From [Clostridium] hylemonae DSM 15053 (GTDB taxonomy: Bacteria > Bacillota > Clostridia > Lachnospirales > Lachnospiraceae), in the NCBI RefSeq assembly GCF_008281175.1, contig NZ_CP036524.1:1302001-1366000 (forward strand): DNA of 64,000 bases, in the 5' to 3' direction. Numbering within the stretch: position 1 is the stretch's first letter; every line of letters starts with the position of its first letter. The notes under the pieces were generated by a model. It worked only from the letters and a program-made list of their open reading frames with translations. It was not told the DNA's origin and did not search any database. A program made the translations under genes and the position numbers. Shown piece after piece: positions 43,236 through 50,756 of this stretch.

Positions 43236-44489
43236 ATGGGTAAGACAATAGCAGAAAAAATAATCGCCAGAGCGGCAAAGGAACCGGAAGTAAGGCCCGG
43301 CGATATCGTCTGGGCAGATGTGGACCGGGCGATGATGGACGATATACTCGGTCCGCGCATTCAGATCGCGGAACAGTTAAAAGAACTCGGGAAACCGGTA
43401 TGGAATCCGGATAAGGTCGTCATAATCTCGGACCATTATACGCCGCCGGCAAGTATCCACCAGGCGGAGATCGTAAAATTTACGAGAGAGTGGGCGGCGG
43501 ACAATGGGATTCAAAAGTATTACGAATTTGAGGGGCCGTGCCACCAGGTGATGGCAGAGACAGGGAATGTAAGGCCCGGGATGGTCGTGCTTGGAACCGA
43601 TTCCCACACGTGCATGGGCGGAGCGCTGAATGCATTTGCGAGTGGAGTGGGTTCCACGGAAATGCTTGGTATCCTTGTCACAGGAAAGACGTGGCTTAAG
43701 GTCCCGGAGACGGTCAGAGTCCTCTGGGAAGGTGAATTATCCGCCAATGTGATGGCCAAGGATATCTCACTGCGTACGATCGGCACAGTCGGACATGCCG
43801 GGGCTACCTATATGTCTGTGGAGTATGACGGGCAGACGATCAGAGGACTGCCTGTGGACGAGCGTATGGCCATCACGAATATGGCAGTGGAGATGGGGGC
43901 AAAAGCAGGGCTTATGCCTTTTGACGATATAACAGAGGCTTATCTTGACAGCATCGGTGTAAAGGATTATGAACCATATCAAAGTGATGCGGACGCTTCT
44001 TTTTACCGGACGTATCAGTTCCGGGCGGAGGAGTTAAGGCCTCAGGTGGCATGTCCTCATGAGGTGGACCGCGTGACCGAGGCGGACAATGTAAGAGATG
44101 TAAAGATACAGCAGGCGTATCTTGGCTCCTGTACCGGGGGACGGCTGCATGACCTGAAGACGGCGGCAGCGTATCTGAAGGGGAAGAAAGTGGCCCCGGG
44201 CGTGAGACTTCTTATCTCTCCCGCGTCGAGAAGTATATGGAGAGAGGCAGGACGGCTTGGGTATCTCGATATCCTGGCAGAGGCGGGAGGAGTCATCATG
44301 GCGCCGACGTGCGGTGTGTGCGTGGGACTTCACAGCGGTCTGATCGCGGCGGGCGAGACGTGTATCTCTTCCAGCAACCGTAATTTTCTCGGTCGCATGG
44401 GGAGTAAGGAGGGACAGATCTATCTCGGCTCTCCTCTTACGGTGGCAGCGAGCGCGGCGGCGGGCTGTATCAGGGCGGCAGAAGAATAG
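43236..44489 (+). CDS. aconitase/isopropylmalate-dehydratase family, large subunit
   Basis: The 417-residue LeuC-like hydro-lyase has TDSHTCMGGALNAF and the three 4Fe-4S ligands (C299 in GSCTGGR, C359 and C362 in PTCGVCVG). ATG 43236 follows CGGAGGAGG; an in-frame start at 43143 would overlap the PrpF-type gene and add a basic tail unlike the family. With the small subunit next door it forms a two-subunit dehydratase as in 3-isopropylmalate, homoaconitate, citraconate or 2,3-dimethylmalate dehydratases. Leucine biosynthesis is unlikely, since leuA and leuB are absent and the neighbours are catabolic. Confidence 0.9.
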   Translation: MGKTIAEKIIARAAKEPEVRPGDIVWADVDRAMMDDILGPRIQIAEQLKELGKPVWNPDKVVIISDHYTPPASIHQAEIVKFTREWAADNGIQKYYEFEGPCHQVMAETGNVRPGMVVLGTDSHTCMGGALNAFASGVGSTEMLGILVTGKTWLKVPETVRVLWEGELSANVMAKDISLRTIGTVGHAGATYMSVEYDGQTIRGLPVDERMAITNMAVEMGAKAGLMPFDDITEAYLDSIGVKDYEPYQSDADASFYRTYQFRAEELRPQVACPHEVDRVTEADNVRDVKIQQAYLGSCTGGRLHDLKTAAAYLKGKKVAPGVRLLISPASRSIWREAGRLGYLDILAEAGGVIMAPTCGVCVGLHSGLIAAGETCISSSNRNFLGRMGSKEGQIYLGSPLTVAASAAAGCIRAAEE

Positions 44490-44503
44490 GAGGGGACAGG
44501 GAT

Positions 44504-44980
44504 ATGACGGAAGGAAATGCGTTAAAGTATGGGAACAATATCAACACCGATATTATTTCGCCTCCCCAATATATGGAACTGCCGGTGGAGGAAGCGGCCA
44601 GATATGCCATGAGTGCGGTCGACCCGGATTTTTACAGGAAAGTCAGGAAGGGGGATATCTTTGTGGCGGGAAGCAATCTCGGTTCCGGATCCAGCAGAGA
44701 GACATCGCCGCTGACGCTCAAATATCTCGGTGTCAGCGTGGTGGCGGCCAAGTCATTTGCGCGGATCTTCTACCGGAATCTGATCAATGTGGGGATCCCT
44801 GCCATCGAATGCAGGGATACGGATAAAATAAGGGAAGGAGACCGGCTGAGGGTGGATGTGAAGGAAGGGTATATCTATAACCTGACGAGATCGGAACGGT
44901 ACAAATGCCAGAAGCTTCCGGAGCATCTGATGAAGATCATCGAGGCCGGCGGACTGTTCCAGTATTTGAAAGAGGTGTGA
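44504..44980 (+). CDS. aconitase/isopropylmalate-dehydratase family, small subunit
   Basis: The 158-residue LeuD-like swivel domain shows NNINTDIISP (11-20) and the substrate-binding loop GSNLGSGSSRE (57-66), plus AKSFARIFYRNLINVGIPAIEC. The SRE serine is the catalytic base in this family. It is slightly shorter than typical LeuD, as in archaeal-type two-subunit enzymes. It starts 14 bases after the large subunit and ends 4 bases before the scaffold gene, so the three are translated as a block. Substrate is undetermined. Confidence 0.9.
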   Translation: MTEGNALKYGNNINTDIISPPQYMELPVEEAARYAMSAVDPDFYRKVRKGDIFVAGSNLGSGSSRETSPLTLKYLGVSVVAAKSFARIFYRNLINVGIPAIECRDTDKIREGDRLRVDVKEGYIYNLTRSERYKCQKLPEHLMKIIEAGGLFQYLKEV

Positions 44981-44984
44981 GACA

Positions 44985-45677
44985 ATGAACTATACGAAAG
45001 AGCTGCTGGGAAAATGCTGTGTAACATGCGGAGCGGATGAAGGCGTGTCCCCGATCCCCCAGGAAGGGGAGTTCATCCGGGCGAGGCAGATAACGGATAT
45101 CTCCGGTTTCAGCCACGGTGTCGGAACGTGCGGCTTAAAGCAGGGGGCATGCAAGCTGTCACTGAATATCAAGGAGGGCGTGATCGAAGAAGCGCTTGTA
45201 GAAGTGCTTGGCTGTACCGGAATGACACATTCCGCGGCCATGGCATCGGAGATCCTGCCGGGTAAGACGATTCTGGAGGCGCTGAACACAGATCTCGTCT
45301 GCGATGCCATCAATGTAGCCATGCGCGAGATCTTTCTGGCGCTCGTCTACGGAAGGACACAGACGTCCTACTCAGAAGGAGGGCTCGATGTGGGGGCCGC
45401 GCTGGAGGATCTTGGACGGGGGCTTAAGAGTCAGGTGGGAACGGCATATGCCACACAATTAAAAGGGCCCCGCTATCTGGAGATGACGGAAGGCTATGTC
45501 ACGAAGATGGCGCTGGATGAAGCGCGTGAGATCATCGGCTACGAGTATGTCAACATCGGACAGATGATGGAGGACATACGGCAGGGAGCGCAGGCGGACA
45601 AAGCGCTGAGAGATGCGACGGGAACAAGTGGAAGGTACGGGGAAGCGGCAGAGTATATCGACCCGCGAAAAGAGTAG
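44985..45677 (+). CDS. NifU/IscU-like iron-sulfur cluster scaffold protein
   Basis: The 230-residue protein has a NifU-N-like core (TCGLKQGACKLSLNIKEGVIEEALVEVLGCTGMTHS) with Cys at 49, 56, 77 and 106, and an extra Cys-rich start (C11, C12, C15). The family holds nascent Fe-S clusters and passes them to target enzymes. Here it directly follows the genes of a 4Fe-4S hydro-lyase, so it is likely a dedicated or at least co-expressed cluster donor. The partner gene downstream (GGGtGRT protein) is the usual neighbour of this scaffold type in Firmicutes. Confidence 0.85.
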   Translation: MNYTKELLGKCCVTCGADEGVSPIPQEGEFIRARQITDISGFSHGVGTCGLKQGACKLSLNIKEGVIEEALVEVLGCTGMTHSAAMASEILPGKTILEALNTDLVCDAINVAMREIFLALVYGRTQTSYSEGGLDVGAALEDLGRGLKSQVGTAYATQLKGPRYLEMTEGYVTKMALDEAREIIGYEYVNIGQMMEDIRQGAQADKALRDATGTSGRYGEAAEYIDPRKE

Positions 45678-45686
45678 GTGACAGTG

Positions 45687-46688
45687 ATGGTTAAGTTTCA
45701 GAATATGGACAAAAAGATGGGGCAGATAGAGGCATTCTTAAAGCGATATGGCATGGATTCTCTCGATGAGGCAGGGGAGGTCTGCCTGTCCTGCGGCATG
45801 GATGTACCGGCCATAGTGAGGGAGATACAGCCGATCTGTTTTGACGATGCGTGCTGGGCGTACACAGCCGGGACGGCAGCCGCGCTCTCATCCGGGACGG
45901 CAGAAGCCAGGGAGGCGGCCCTTATCATGGGGGAAGCGCTGCAGGCGTTCTGTGTCAAAGGTTCGGTGGCAGATGAGAGACAGGTGGGCACCGGCCATGG
46001 CAGACTTGCCGCGATGGTGCTGTCAGAGGAGGTCAGATGCTTTGCTTTTCTGGCGGGGCACGAATCCTTTGCGGCGGCGGAGGGAGCGATCGGCATTGTA
46101 CAGTCGGCGGACAAGGTGAGAAAGACGCCGCTGAAAGTTATATTAAACGGGCTGGGCAAAGACGCGGCCAGGATGATCTCCAGAATGAACGGATTTACAT
46201 ATGTAAAGACGCGGTTTGACTATAAGACGGATGAGCTGGCCATCCTGGAGGAGAAGTCTTACTCCGGCGGCGGGCGCGCCCGCATACGGTGCTATGGCGC
46301 CGACGATGTGAGAGAGGGCGTGGCTGTGATGGAGCGGGAAAATGTGGACGTGTCCATCTCCGGCAATGGCACAAATATGGTGCGGTTTACACATCTTGTG
46401 GCGGGGGCGTACAAGAAGAGATGTCTGGAGCGGAATAAGACATATTTTGCCTGCGCATCGGGGGGCGGCATCGGCAGAACGCTCGGTCCGGATGAGACCT
46501 CCGCGGGGCCGGCATCGTACGGCCTGACGGATTCCATGAGCAGGATGTACGGGGATACGACATTTGCAGGTTCCTCCTCTGTTCCGGCACACGTAGCCAT
46601 GATGGGGTTTGTCGGAATGGGGAACAATCCCATGGTAGGGGCTACAGTCAGGCTGGCAGTGGCAGTTCAGGAGAGCAGAGACAAATGA
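45687..46688 (+). CDS. GGGtGRT family protein
   Basis: The 333-residue protein carries the name-giving motif as GGGIGRTLGP (259-268) in a CASGGGIGRT context and several conserved Cys and His (for example C33/C36, GTGHGR at 101-106, FLAGHESF). The family has no assigned biochemical function but is nearly always next to the NifU-like scaffold, which holds here with a 9-base gap. ATG 45687 is favoured over the overlapping GTG at 45678. A role in Fe-S cluster assembly or protection is inferred from context only. Confidence 0.85.
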   Translation: MVKFQNMDKKMGQIEAFLKRYGMDSLDEAGEVCLSCGMDVPAIVREIQPICFDDACWAYTAGTAAALSSGTAEAREAALIMGEALQAFCVKGSVADERQVGTGHGRLAAMVLSEEVRCFAFLAGHESFAAAEGAIGIVQSADKVRKTPLKVILNGLGKDAARMISRMNGFTYVKTRFDYKTDELAILEEKSYSGGGRARIRCYGADDVREGVAVMERENVDVSISGNGTNMVRFTHLVAGAYKKRCLERNKTYFACASGGGIGRTLGPDETSAGPASYGLTDSMSRMYGDTTFAGSSSVPAHVAMMGFVGMGNNPMVGATVRLAVAVQESRDK

Positions 46689-46709
46689 CAGGTGTTGGGG
46701 GGATGAACG

Positions 46710-47198
46710 TTGGATTACAAAATATTTGAGCAGCTCGATGGTCCACTCTATGGCAGGCGGGATATGGAGGACGGGCAGAATTATATGGAACGCATAATGA
46801 GGGCGGCCTTTCTCGGCGGGGCTAAAGAGGGAGAGGAGCGCATCTATGAGAAGATGCAGGGGACATTTGCAGGCTGCGATTTCCGCGGTAAAGCGCTGGA
46901 GATGGAATTTTACGTACAGGAGTGGGAGCTGAATCCGATGCTTTCGATGCACGGAGGACTTCTGACGACCGCGGTGGATATGACCTGCGGGATCCTCGTC
47001 CGCTTTTATAAGCAGTCGGTGAGCGCGGCAACGGTACATCTGTCTATGGATTTTTTGAAGCCTCTGCGCTGTGGAGAAGCTTTTACGGTCAGGGCCAGGA
47101 TCAACAAACAGGGCAGGAGAATTATTTTTCTGACGGCAGAAGTCGTTCTGGCAGACAGCGGACAGACAGCGGCAACAGCATCCGGAACTTTTGTGTAA
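46710..47198 (+). CDS. PaaI/hotdog-fold acyl-CoA thioesterase-like protein
   Basis: The 162-residue protein has the hotdog signature NPMLSMHGGLLTTAVDMTCGI, then ATVHLSMDFLKPLRCGEAFTVRARINKQGRR, typical of PaaI-type thioesterases (HGG with a following Asp/Thr region). It begins with TTG (46710) after GGGGGG; the nearby ATG at 46703 is out of frame. It would release a free acid from an acyl-CoA made by the operon, possibly as a safety valve to recycle CoA. Substrate unknown. Confidence 0.78.
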   Translation: MDYKIFEQLDGPLYGRRDMEDGQNYMERIMRAAFLGGAKEGEERIYEKMQGTFAGCDFRGKALEMEFYVQEWELNPMLSMHGGLLTTAVDMTCGILVRFYKQSVSAATVHLSMDFLKPLRCGEAFTVRARINKQGRRIIFLTAEVVLADSGQTAATASGTFV

Positions 47199-47251
47199 CA
47201 TTGGCAGAGCGGATGTTCATATAGAGAAAATATGTGAGAGAGGACAAGGAT

Positions 47252-49297
47252 ATGAAGCAGAATATGTTTAAAAACTTGATGTCGCCTGTGCAGATCAAAA
47301 CGATGCAGGTGAAGAACAGGATCGTATTTCCGCCCATGAACACAAATTTATCTTCCGAGGACGGATGTGTTACGCCGCAGATGGAAGAGTATTATGTCAG
47401 AAGGGCCAAAGGAGGAGCCGGACTTATCATACTTGAGGCGGCGGGGATAGCGCCGGATACGAGAAACCATCCGAGACAGCCGATGATATGCGACAGGAAG
47501 TATACGGCATCCTGGGCAAGGCTTGTGGAACGGCTCCACCGCTACGGGGCGAAAGTCTCGGTAGAACTGGTCCATTATGGGAGCGAGGCGTCCATACCTC
47601 CAAGAGTATCTCCGTCCGGGATATCAAAATATAAGGATGCGCCGGGCAGAATATTGAGCGTGGAGGAGATCCACCGCATTCAGGAACAGTTCGCGGCCGC
47701 GGCGCTGTATGCGAAACAGGCGGGGATGGACGCCATTACATTGCACGGATGCCATGGCTATCTGATCGCAGAGTTTTTATCGCCTGTGTTCAACCATAGA
47801 AAAGATGAATACGGGGGAGATTTTACAAACAGGTGCAGATTTTTGCTTGAGATCATTGACAAATGCCGTAAGGCGCTCGGGCCTAAGTTTCCGATCATGG
47901 TGCGCTACAGCGCCGATGAGTTTGTGGAGGGCGGAAGAGACTTAGAAGAGTCTGTAACGCTTGCCAAAGTGCTCGAGAAGAACGGTGTGGACGCCATCGA
48001 TCTCTCTGCTTCGCAGCCTTCCGCCTATCTCATGACGACGCCGCCTTACTGCCTCCCACAGGCAAAAGGGATGCTCGTGCCATATTCTGAGTCGGTCAGA
48101 CGGGCAGTGGATATCCCGGTGTTTACGGCAATCGGAATTCGGGACCCGGAATACGCGGAGCAGATCATAGCCGAAGGGAAAGCAGATCTTATCGCGCTCG
48201 GCCGTCCGCAGCTTGCAGACCCTGATTATGCCTGTAAAGTGCAAAGCGGCAGGCCGGAGACCATCCGCCACTGTCTCTCCTGCGAGTATTGTCTCGACAC
48301 GCTGGATGACGACAGACAGATCTGCTGTGCGGTAAATCCGGAGACAGGGCGGGAAATTGAATTTTCAGGCCGGAACGCAACGTGTTCCGGGCGGCCGTCT
48401 GAGCGCACCGGTCTGAACGAAGGCGCCGGTGTAAAAAGAGTTGTCGTTGCCGGGGGAGGTCCGGCGGGACTGGAGGCGGCCCGCGCCGCTGCGCTTAAAG
48501 GGCATGAGGTGATCTTGTTTGAGAAGCGGCCGCAGCTTGGCGGGACGCTGAACGCGGCCAAAGTGCCCCCTCATAAGGAGATGATCGGAAGACTCATAGA
48601 CTGGTACTGCCGGGAACTTGCCGAACTGGGCGTGGAGGTGCGTCTTGGCACGGAAGCGGCAGAAGAGATGGTTGACGGTTTGAAGCCCGATGTACTGTTC
48701 CTTGCCTGCGGTTCTCATTACATAAAGCGGATCAAGGGGAGCGACCTCACAAATGTCATCAGCGCCTATGACGCGCTGACTGATCCGGACAGCGTAGGAG
48801 AGAACGTCGTCATTGTAGGCGGCGGAGCTTCGGGGGCCGAGGCAGCGGAATATTTCTCCGGCCAGCTGGTGGAGGTAGTCTGTCATGGAGCCGAATCGCT
48901 TGGAGGAAAGCTGAAGTTTGAGGCGAGAGAGCGGCCCGGGGCGGCGCCGGGGCATAAGATCACAGTCGTGGAAATGCTGGACAGTATATGCAGTGACATG
49001 GATGTATTCTGTAAAGAGACCGTTCTTTATACACTTGAGAAAAACGGCGTAAGGCTCTGTCCTTCCTGCAGAGTGGAGGAGATCACTGACACGGAGGTGC
49101 GCATTTTCAATCTGAAGGTAGAAAAAGAGGAAGTGCTGAAAGCAGATACGGTCATTCTGGCGGGAGGGCTGAAGCCGAACGGGCAGGAGGCATTTTCCGA
49201 CAAGTCTTATCCGGTCGTCAGAATCGGGGATGCCGTGCAGGCGGGGAAAATTAAAGATGCTGTCTATAGTGCGTATGTACAGGCGGATCTTATATAG
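47252..49297 (+). CDS. 2,4-dienoyl-CoA-reductase-type NADH:flavin oxidoreductase (OYE-like with Fe-S)
   Basis: The 681-residue protein has three parts. An Old-Yellow-Enzyme FMN barrel (1-335, with LHGCHGYLIAEFLSP and the H-x-x-H-like HGCHG) is followed by a 4Fe-4S motif (C341, C344, C347, then C358/C359 before VNPETGRE). FAD (GGGPAGLEAA) and NAD (GGGASGAEAAEYF) modules complete it. It reduces activated C=C bonds of enoyl-CoAs, enoates or similar with NAD(P)H. ATG 47252 follows AGAGAGG. BaiCD of bile-acid metabolism is a homologue, but no other bai gene is here. Reduction of an unsaturated dicarboxylate or its CoA ester fits the operon. Confidence 0.88.
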   Translation: MKQNMFKNLMSPVQIKTMQVKNRIVFPPMNTNLSSEDGCVTPQMEEYYVRRAKGGAGLIILEAAGIAPDTRNHPRQPMICDRKYTASWARLVERLHRYGAKVSVELVHYGSEASIPPRVSPSGISKYKDAPGRILSVEEIHRIQEQFAAAALYAKQAGMDAITLHGCHGYLIAEFLSPVFNHRKDEYGGDFTNRCRFLLEIIDKCRKALGPKFPIMVRYSADEFVEGGRDLEESVTLAKVLEKNGVDAIDLSASQPSAYLMTTPPYCLPQAKGMLVPYSESVRRAVDIPVFTAIGIRDPEYAEQIIAEGKADLIALGRPQLADPDYACKVQSGRPETIRHCLSCEYCLDTLDDDRQICCAVNPETGREIEFSGRNATCSGRPSERTGLNEGAGVKRVVVAGGGPAGLEAARAAALKGHEVILFEKRPQLGGTLNAAKVPPHKEMIGRLIDWYCRELAELGVEVRLGTEAAEEMVDGLKPDVLFLACGSHYIKRIKGSDLTNVISAYDALTDPDSVGENVVIVGGGASGAEAAEYFSGQLVEVVCHGAESLGGKLKFEARERPGAAPGHKITVVEMLDSICSDMDVFCKETVLYTLEKNGVRLCPSCRVEEITDTEVRIFNLKVEKEEVLKADTVILAGGLKPNGQEAFSDKSYPVVRIGDAVQAGKIKDAVYSAYVQADLI

Positions 49298-49379
49298 CAT
49301 CTGTTTGAAGTTACAGTATCCCGGAGGGCCCACAGGAACGATCAAGGGGGCTTATCCGGGATTTGAACGAGGTATGGAT

Positions 49380-50555
49380 ATGAAAGATACGAAGAAAAAC
49401 ACGCTCAAAATCACAGCGGCGCTGTATGTTTTGATGTTTGTCTACGCTGTGTTTACGACGATGACGGGGACGCAGCTTCTTATCCTTGTGAGAGAGTTTG
49501 GGCTGGATCTGGCGGAAGGCGGAATATTTGCGGTGATCATTAACACGGGCTGCATCGGCGGGATCGTGCTGTCCGCATTCTTTATCGACCGGTTCGACAG
49601 CAGGCGTCTCGTGCTCCTGTCTTATTTTCTTCTGGGACTGCTGCTCATAGCAATTAAATTTTCCGGCTCCTATTACAGTTTTCTTATACTGCTGCTCTGG
49701 ATCGGCGTCAGCATGAAATTTCTGGATGCTTCCCTGAATGCGTCCATATCAAGGCTGAACACGGCGAACAGCGGTTTCTACATGAATCTGCTGCACTGCA
49801 GCTTCGGGATCGGCGCGTTTGCAGGACCGCTGTTCACGACGGTGCTGATGGAGAACGGGACCGCCTGGCGGGATACATACTTTTACCTTGGTATCGTATG
49901 TATAGTGACAGGTCTGGTCTACTATGCCGTCCAGAAGGGGTACGCGACAGAGCCGGTGACAGACTGCGGCGGGAAGGAAAAGAGCGGGGGCGGACATGTT
50001 ATCTGTCTCCGGGTGTTCTGCCTTATGGGGATCCTGCTCTTTTACTGCGGACACCAGATGGGCATCAACAGCTGGATGCCCGCATATATGCAGGAAACGC
50101 TTCATCTGCCTCCTGCGGCTTCCAATTTAAGCGTATCCGCATTCTGGGTCGGCCTTATTGTGAGCCGTCTCGTCAGCGCGGTCCTGACAAGATACACATC
50201 GGAGGAACGGATCCTGAAAGCAGGGCTTCTTGCAGGAACGGTGTTCCTTGCGGTTGGAGTCATGAGCAGACTCCCGGCGGCAACTGTGATCGGAGTGACC
50301 GGGGCAGGGCTCTTCTCTGGGGCATGCATACCACTTGTGCTCACGATCGGGTACAGCGCGTTCCCTTCGGCGCTGGGAAAGATATCCACCCTCCTCTTTC
50401 TCTGCATAGCAGGGGGAGCGGTCATATTCCCATGGCTCATGGGTATCAGCAGCAGAAGCTTCGGACTCTTCGGTGCCATGATGCTGGACACACTCTGCCT
50501 TGCAGCGGCGGCTGCCGCCGCCCTTATACTGCTGTCGAAGACAAAGATCAAGTAA
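49380..50555 (+). CDS. MFS transporter
   Basis: The 391-residue protein has twelve predicted membrane helices and the loose MFS loop between helices 2 and 3 (FIDRFDSRRLVLL). The reading frame is open further upstream but overlaps the reductase gene; ATG 49380 after GAGG is the realistic start. It is the last gene of the 34-50 kb operon, so it could import the pathway substrate or export an acid end product. It is not close to a named sugar or acid carrier that I recognise. Its stop codon lies within the first bases of the 86-bp palindrome. Confidence 0.85.
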   Translation: MKDTKKNTLKITAALYVLMFVYAVFTTMTGTQLLILVREFGLDLAEGGIFAVIINTGCIGGIVLSAFFIDRFDSRRLVLLSYFLLGLLLIAIKFSGSYYSFLILLLWIGVSMKFLDASLNASISRLNTANSGFYMNLLHCSFGIGAFAGPLFTTVLMENGTAWRDTYFYLGIVCIVTGLVYYAVQKGYATEPVTDCGGKEKSGGGHVICLRVFCLMGILLFYCGHQMGINSWMPAYMQETLHLPPAASNLSVSAFWVGLIVSRLVSAVLTRYTSEERILKAGLLAGTVFLAVGVMSRLPAATVIGVTGAGLFSGACIPLVLTIGYSAFPSALGKISTLLFLCIAGGAVIFPWLMGISSRSFGLFGAMMLDTLCLAAAAAAALILLSKTKIK

Positions 50556-50639
50556 ATCGGGGACAGGGTATTTTGAATTGGGGACGGGGGATTTTTAAAA
50601 ATCCCCCGTCCCCAATTCAAAATACCCTGTCCCCGATTT
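50554..50639. repeat. perfect 86-bp palindrome (REP-like), operon end
   Basis: The two 43-base arms (50554-50596 and 50597-50639) are exact reverse complements with no spacer. Each arm consists of two degenerate 21-base units with the core GGGGAC-GGG. The palindrome begins inside the TAA stop of the MFS gene. In RNA it would form a very stable hairpin with a T-rich centre, so it should end or protect the 34-50 kb transcript. Perfect symmetry points to a recent mobile or repeat origin (REP/MITE type). Confidence 0.9.
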
Positions 50640-50756
50640 GCAGATGGCTGAAATCACATTTCTTTCACATTCTAATCACAAAATGCCCGTATTTTTCCAG
50701 TAATCTTTAGGTAGTTGATTTATGTATAACAGAGGTTACAGTTACAGGAGGAGACA
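50640..50756 (+). promoter_or_regulatory. leader of MacAB-like operon with TCACA repeats
   Basis: Three TCACA repeats start at 50654, 50664 and 50676, about one helical turn apart, as in sites for OmpR-type response regulators. A TATAAC -10 candidate lies at 50725-50730. GGAGGAG precedes the ATG. No two-component genes adjoin this operon. Confidence 0.35.

Noticed and set aside
43236-44980. Leucine biosynthesis leuCD
   Set aside because: leuA and leuB are absent and the genes are embedded with a PrpF-type isomerase and CoA enzymes.
46143-47201. 352-codon minus-strand open frame, and a similar one at 36230-37285
   Set aside because: Both are antisense to strongly recognisable genes (GGGtGRT/thioesterase and zinc dehydrogenase) and match no protein pattern.
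49230-49379. Longer N-terminus for the MFS transporter
   Set aside because: It would overlap the reductase gene by 68 bases and add a non-family, non-hydrophobic extension without a ribosome site.
38391-50555. Bile-acid inducible (bai) operon, suggested by CaiB-type, OYE-type and MFS genes
   Set aside because: BaiB, BaiA2, BaiE and BaiH equivalents in the expected order are absent, and the neighbours are PrpF, aconitase-type and transketolase genes.
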